Below, one piece after another: positions 62,812-64,000 of a DNA stretch of 64,000 nucleotides; within the stretch, counting starts at the first letter, position 1; each line of letters begins with the position of its first letter. The stretch is from Mangrovimonas sp. ST2L15 (lineage in GTDB: Bacteria > Bacteroidota > Bacteroidia > Flavobacteriales > Flavobacteriaceae). The position numbers were made by a program, and so were the translations under genes. The notes under the pieces were generated by a model. It worked only from the letters and a program-made list of their open reading frames with translations, was not told where the DNA came from and searched no databases. Location: contig NZ_LBIQ01000028.1 of assembly GCF_001280515.1 (NCBI RefSeq), positions 186,001 through 250,000 on the forward strand. Direction: 5' to 3'.

Positions 62812-64000
62812 CTAAACCAAAAACTGAAATAAGTCGGGTTTGTTATTTAAATAATCCCCATAGAAATTGTGTTGCTTCATTTTCGTTATCAAAGGTTGTA
62901 AATCGTCTGGTGTTTTTAATTCGATTCCCACTACAGCCGAACCATTATCCCTATTGGATTTTTTGGTATACTCAAAATGGGTAATATCATCATTAGGTCC
63001 TAAAATTTCAACAACAAATTCTTTTAAGGCCCCGGCACGTTGCGGGAACTTCACAATGAAATAATGTTTAAGATTGGAATACAAAAGAGCACGTTCCTTG
63101 ATTTCGGCGGTGCGTGTGATATCATTATTACTTCCGCTTACAACACAAACCACATTTTTACCTTTTAGTTTATCGGCATAAAAATCTAAAGCTGCAATAC
63201 TCAATGCGCCAGCAGGCTCTACTACAATAGCTTCTTTATTATATAAATCTAGTATGGTTTGACAAATTTTACCTTCTGGAACCGTTATCATGTCATCCAA
63301 GGTTTGTCGGCATATGCCAAATGTCTTCTCTCCTACCCTTTTTACAGCTGCTCCATCAACGAAATTCTCAATATCATCCAGTTCTGTTACTTGATTATTT
63401 TTTAAAGAAGTTAACATGGAAGGCGCCCCCTCAGGTTCTACGCCAATGATTTTGGTTTCGGGAGACATCTCCTTGAATATGGTTGACAAACCAGAAGCCA
63501 AACCGCCACCTCCAACAGGTACAAACACATAGTCGATTGGGGTTTCTGTTTGACTTAACAATTCCAAAGCGATGGTAGCTTGACCTTCTATTACCTTTTC
63601 GTCATTGAATGGATGGATAAAGGTTTTATTGGACTGTTTTTGTTCCTTCATGGCGGCATGATAAGAATCGTCAAACGTATCTCCTTCCAAAACCACTTCT
63701 ATGAATTCTTCACCAAACATTTTTACCTGTTCGATCTTTTGCATGGGTGTGGGCGTAGGCATGAAAATGGTTCCTGGAATTTTCAACAACCTGCAAGATA
63801 AGGCTACTCCCTGTGCGTGATTACCCGCACTTGCACAAACCACTCCATTACTTATTTCCTCAGGAGTCAAAGAGGACATTTTATTATACGCGCCCCTAAT
63901 TTTATAGGAACGAACCAACTGCAAATCTTCCCTTTTAAATAATATATGACCATCAAACTTTCGGGAATAGTGAATATTTGAAGTCAACGGTGTGTGGTTT
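62812..64000 (-). CDS. ilvA: Threonine ammonia-lyase (threonine dehydratase), 5' end beyond window
   Basis: The reading frame runs off the right edge: the codons before 63987 still encode family sequence (NHTPLTSNIHYSRK), so the TTG at 63987 is an internal Leu and the true start is beyond 64000. PLP Lys in VRSYKIRGAYN, SAGNHAQGVALS, GGGGLASGL and SGSNNDITR are present. A C-terminal single ACT-like regulatory domain (from KHYFIVKFPQRAGALKEF) fits isoleucine feedback. First step of isoleucine synthesis. About 395 of an expected 420 residues are seen. Confidence 0.94.
   Translation of the reverse strand, partial: NHTPLTSNIHYSRKFDGHILFKREDLQLVRSYKIRGAYNKMSSLTPEEISNGVVCASAGNHAQGVALSCRLLKIPGTIFMPTPTPMQKIEQVKMFGEEFIEVVLEGDTFDDSYHAAMKEQKQSNKTFIHPFNDEKVIEGQATIALELLSQTETPIDYVFVPVGGGGLASGLSTIFKEMSPETKIIGVEPEGAPSMLTSLKNNQVTELDDIENFVDGAAVKRVGEKTFGICRQTLDDMITVPEGKICQTILDLYNKEAIVVEPAGALSIAALDFYADKLKGKNVVCVVSGSNNDITRTAEIKERALLYSNLKHYFIVKFPQRAGALKEFVVEILGPNDDITHFEYTKKSNRDNGSAVVGIELKTPDDLQPLITKMKQHNFYGDYLNNKPDLFQFLV

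Noticed and set aside
62791-62821. TTTGGTT/AACCAAA inverted repeat at the end of ilvA
   Set aside because: No T-run on the minus strand and it includes the stop codon; too weak to call a terminator.
1-64000. tRNA, rRNA, CRISPR, transposase, integrase, phage genes
   Set aside because: None recognised in reading the window; the region is almost entirely chromosomal core metabolism.

Overview
The window is AT-rich chromosomal DNA from a member of the Bacteroidota, almost certainly a marine-type Flavobacteriaceae. Evidence: a gliding-motility ABC ATPase (GldA), a secreted protein with a type IX secretion C-terminal sorting domain, a DnaG primase of the flavobacterial type, methionine synthase split into two genes, transcarbamylase of the N-acyl-ornithine type (ArgF'), absence of Shine-Dalgarno sequences, and -7 boxes resembling TAnnTTTG. 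No rRNA, tRNA, CRISPR array or insertion sequence was found. Almost all of the window is core biosynthesis, mostly on the minus strand.

Layout. 1-8.8 kb: the end of a LuxR-type response regulator, dnaG, a small lipoprotein, an ECF sigma factor with a membrane partner and an outer-membrane protein, an arylsulfotransferase-like lipoprotein, a polyprenyl diphosphate synthase and a T9SS cargo protein. 8.8-18 kb: rlmN, queA, aroA, a MazG-like pyrophosphohydrolase, two DUF3857/transglutaminase-like exported proteins, dtd and rsgA. 18.1-22.3 kb: aromatic amino-acid operon pheA - aminotransferase - tyrA - DAHP synthase/chorismate mutase, preceded by a ribosome-mediated attenuator whose leader peptide is full of Phe, Tyr and Trp. 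22.3-26.4 kb: gldA, two unrecognised genes separated by a decayed copy of the gldA 3' end, a DUF2807 lipoprotein and a PagL-like outer-membrane protein.

26.4-43.7 kb is one large methionine, cysteine and sulfate-assimilation block. One SAM-I riboswitch precedes metH(N)-metH(C)-metF. A second precedes a three-domain fusion (homoserine acyltransferase + aspartate kinase + homoserine dehydrogenase), metZ and an Rrf2 repressor. An inverted repeat that looks like the Rrf2 operator precedes cysH - sulfite reductase - cobA - siroheme synthase - ferredoxin reductase. This suggests a cascade in which SAM controls the repressor and the repressor controls sulfate reduction. cysE-cysM lie inside the block.

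43.8-51.9 kb: a TPR-like protein, then the leucine genes leuA-leuC-leuD-(hairpin repeat)-leuB, a luciferase-like monooxygenase and polyphosphate glucokinase. 51.9-60.8 kb: a complete arginine operon GNAT-argG-argC-proC-argD-argF'-argB-argE-argH. Its 341-bp upstream region holds two unexplained structures, a compact GC-rich foldable element and a long nested inverted repeat. 61.1-64 kb: a GapN-like aldehyde dehydrogenase and ilvA, which runs off the window.

The most interesting signals are non-coding: the aromatic leader-peptide attenuator (22100-22236), the foldable element upstream of the arginine operon (60847-60935), the nested inverted repeat (60982-61078), and the possible SAM-to-Rrf2 regulatory cascade.
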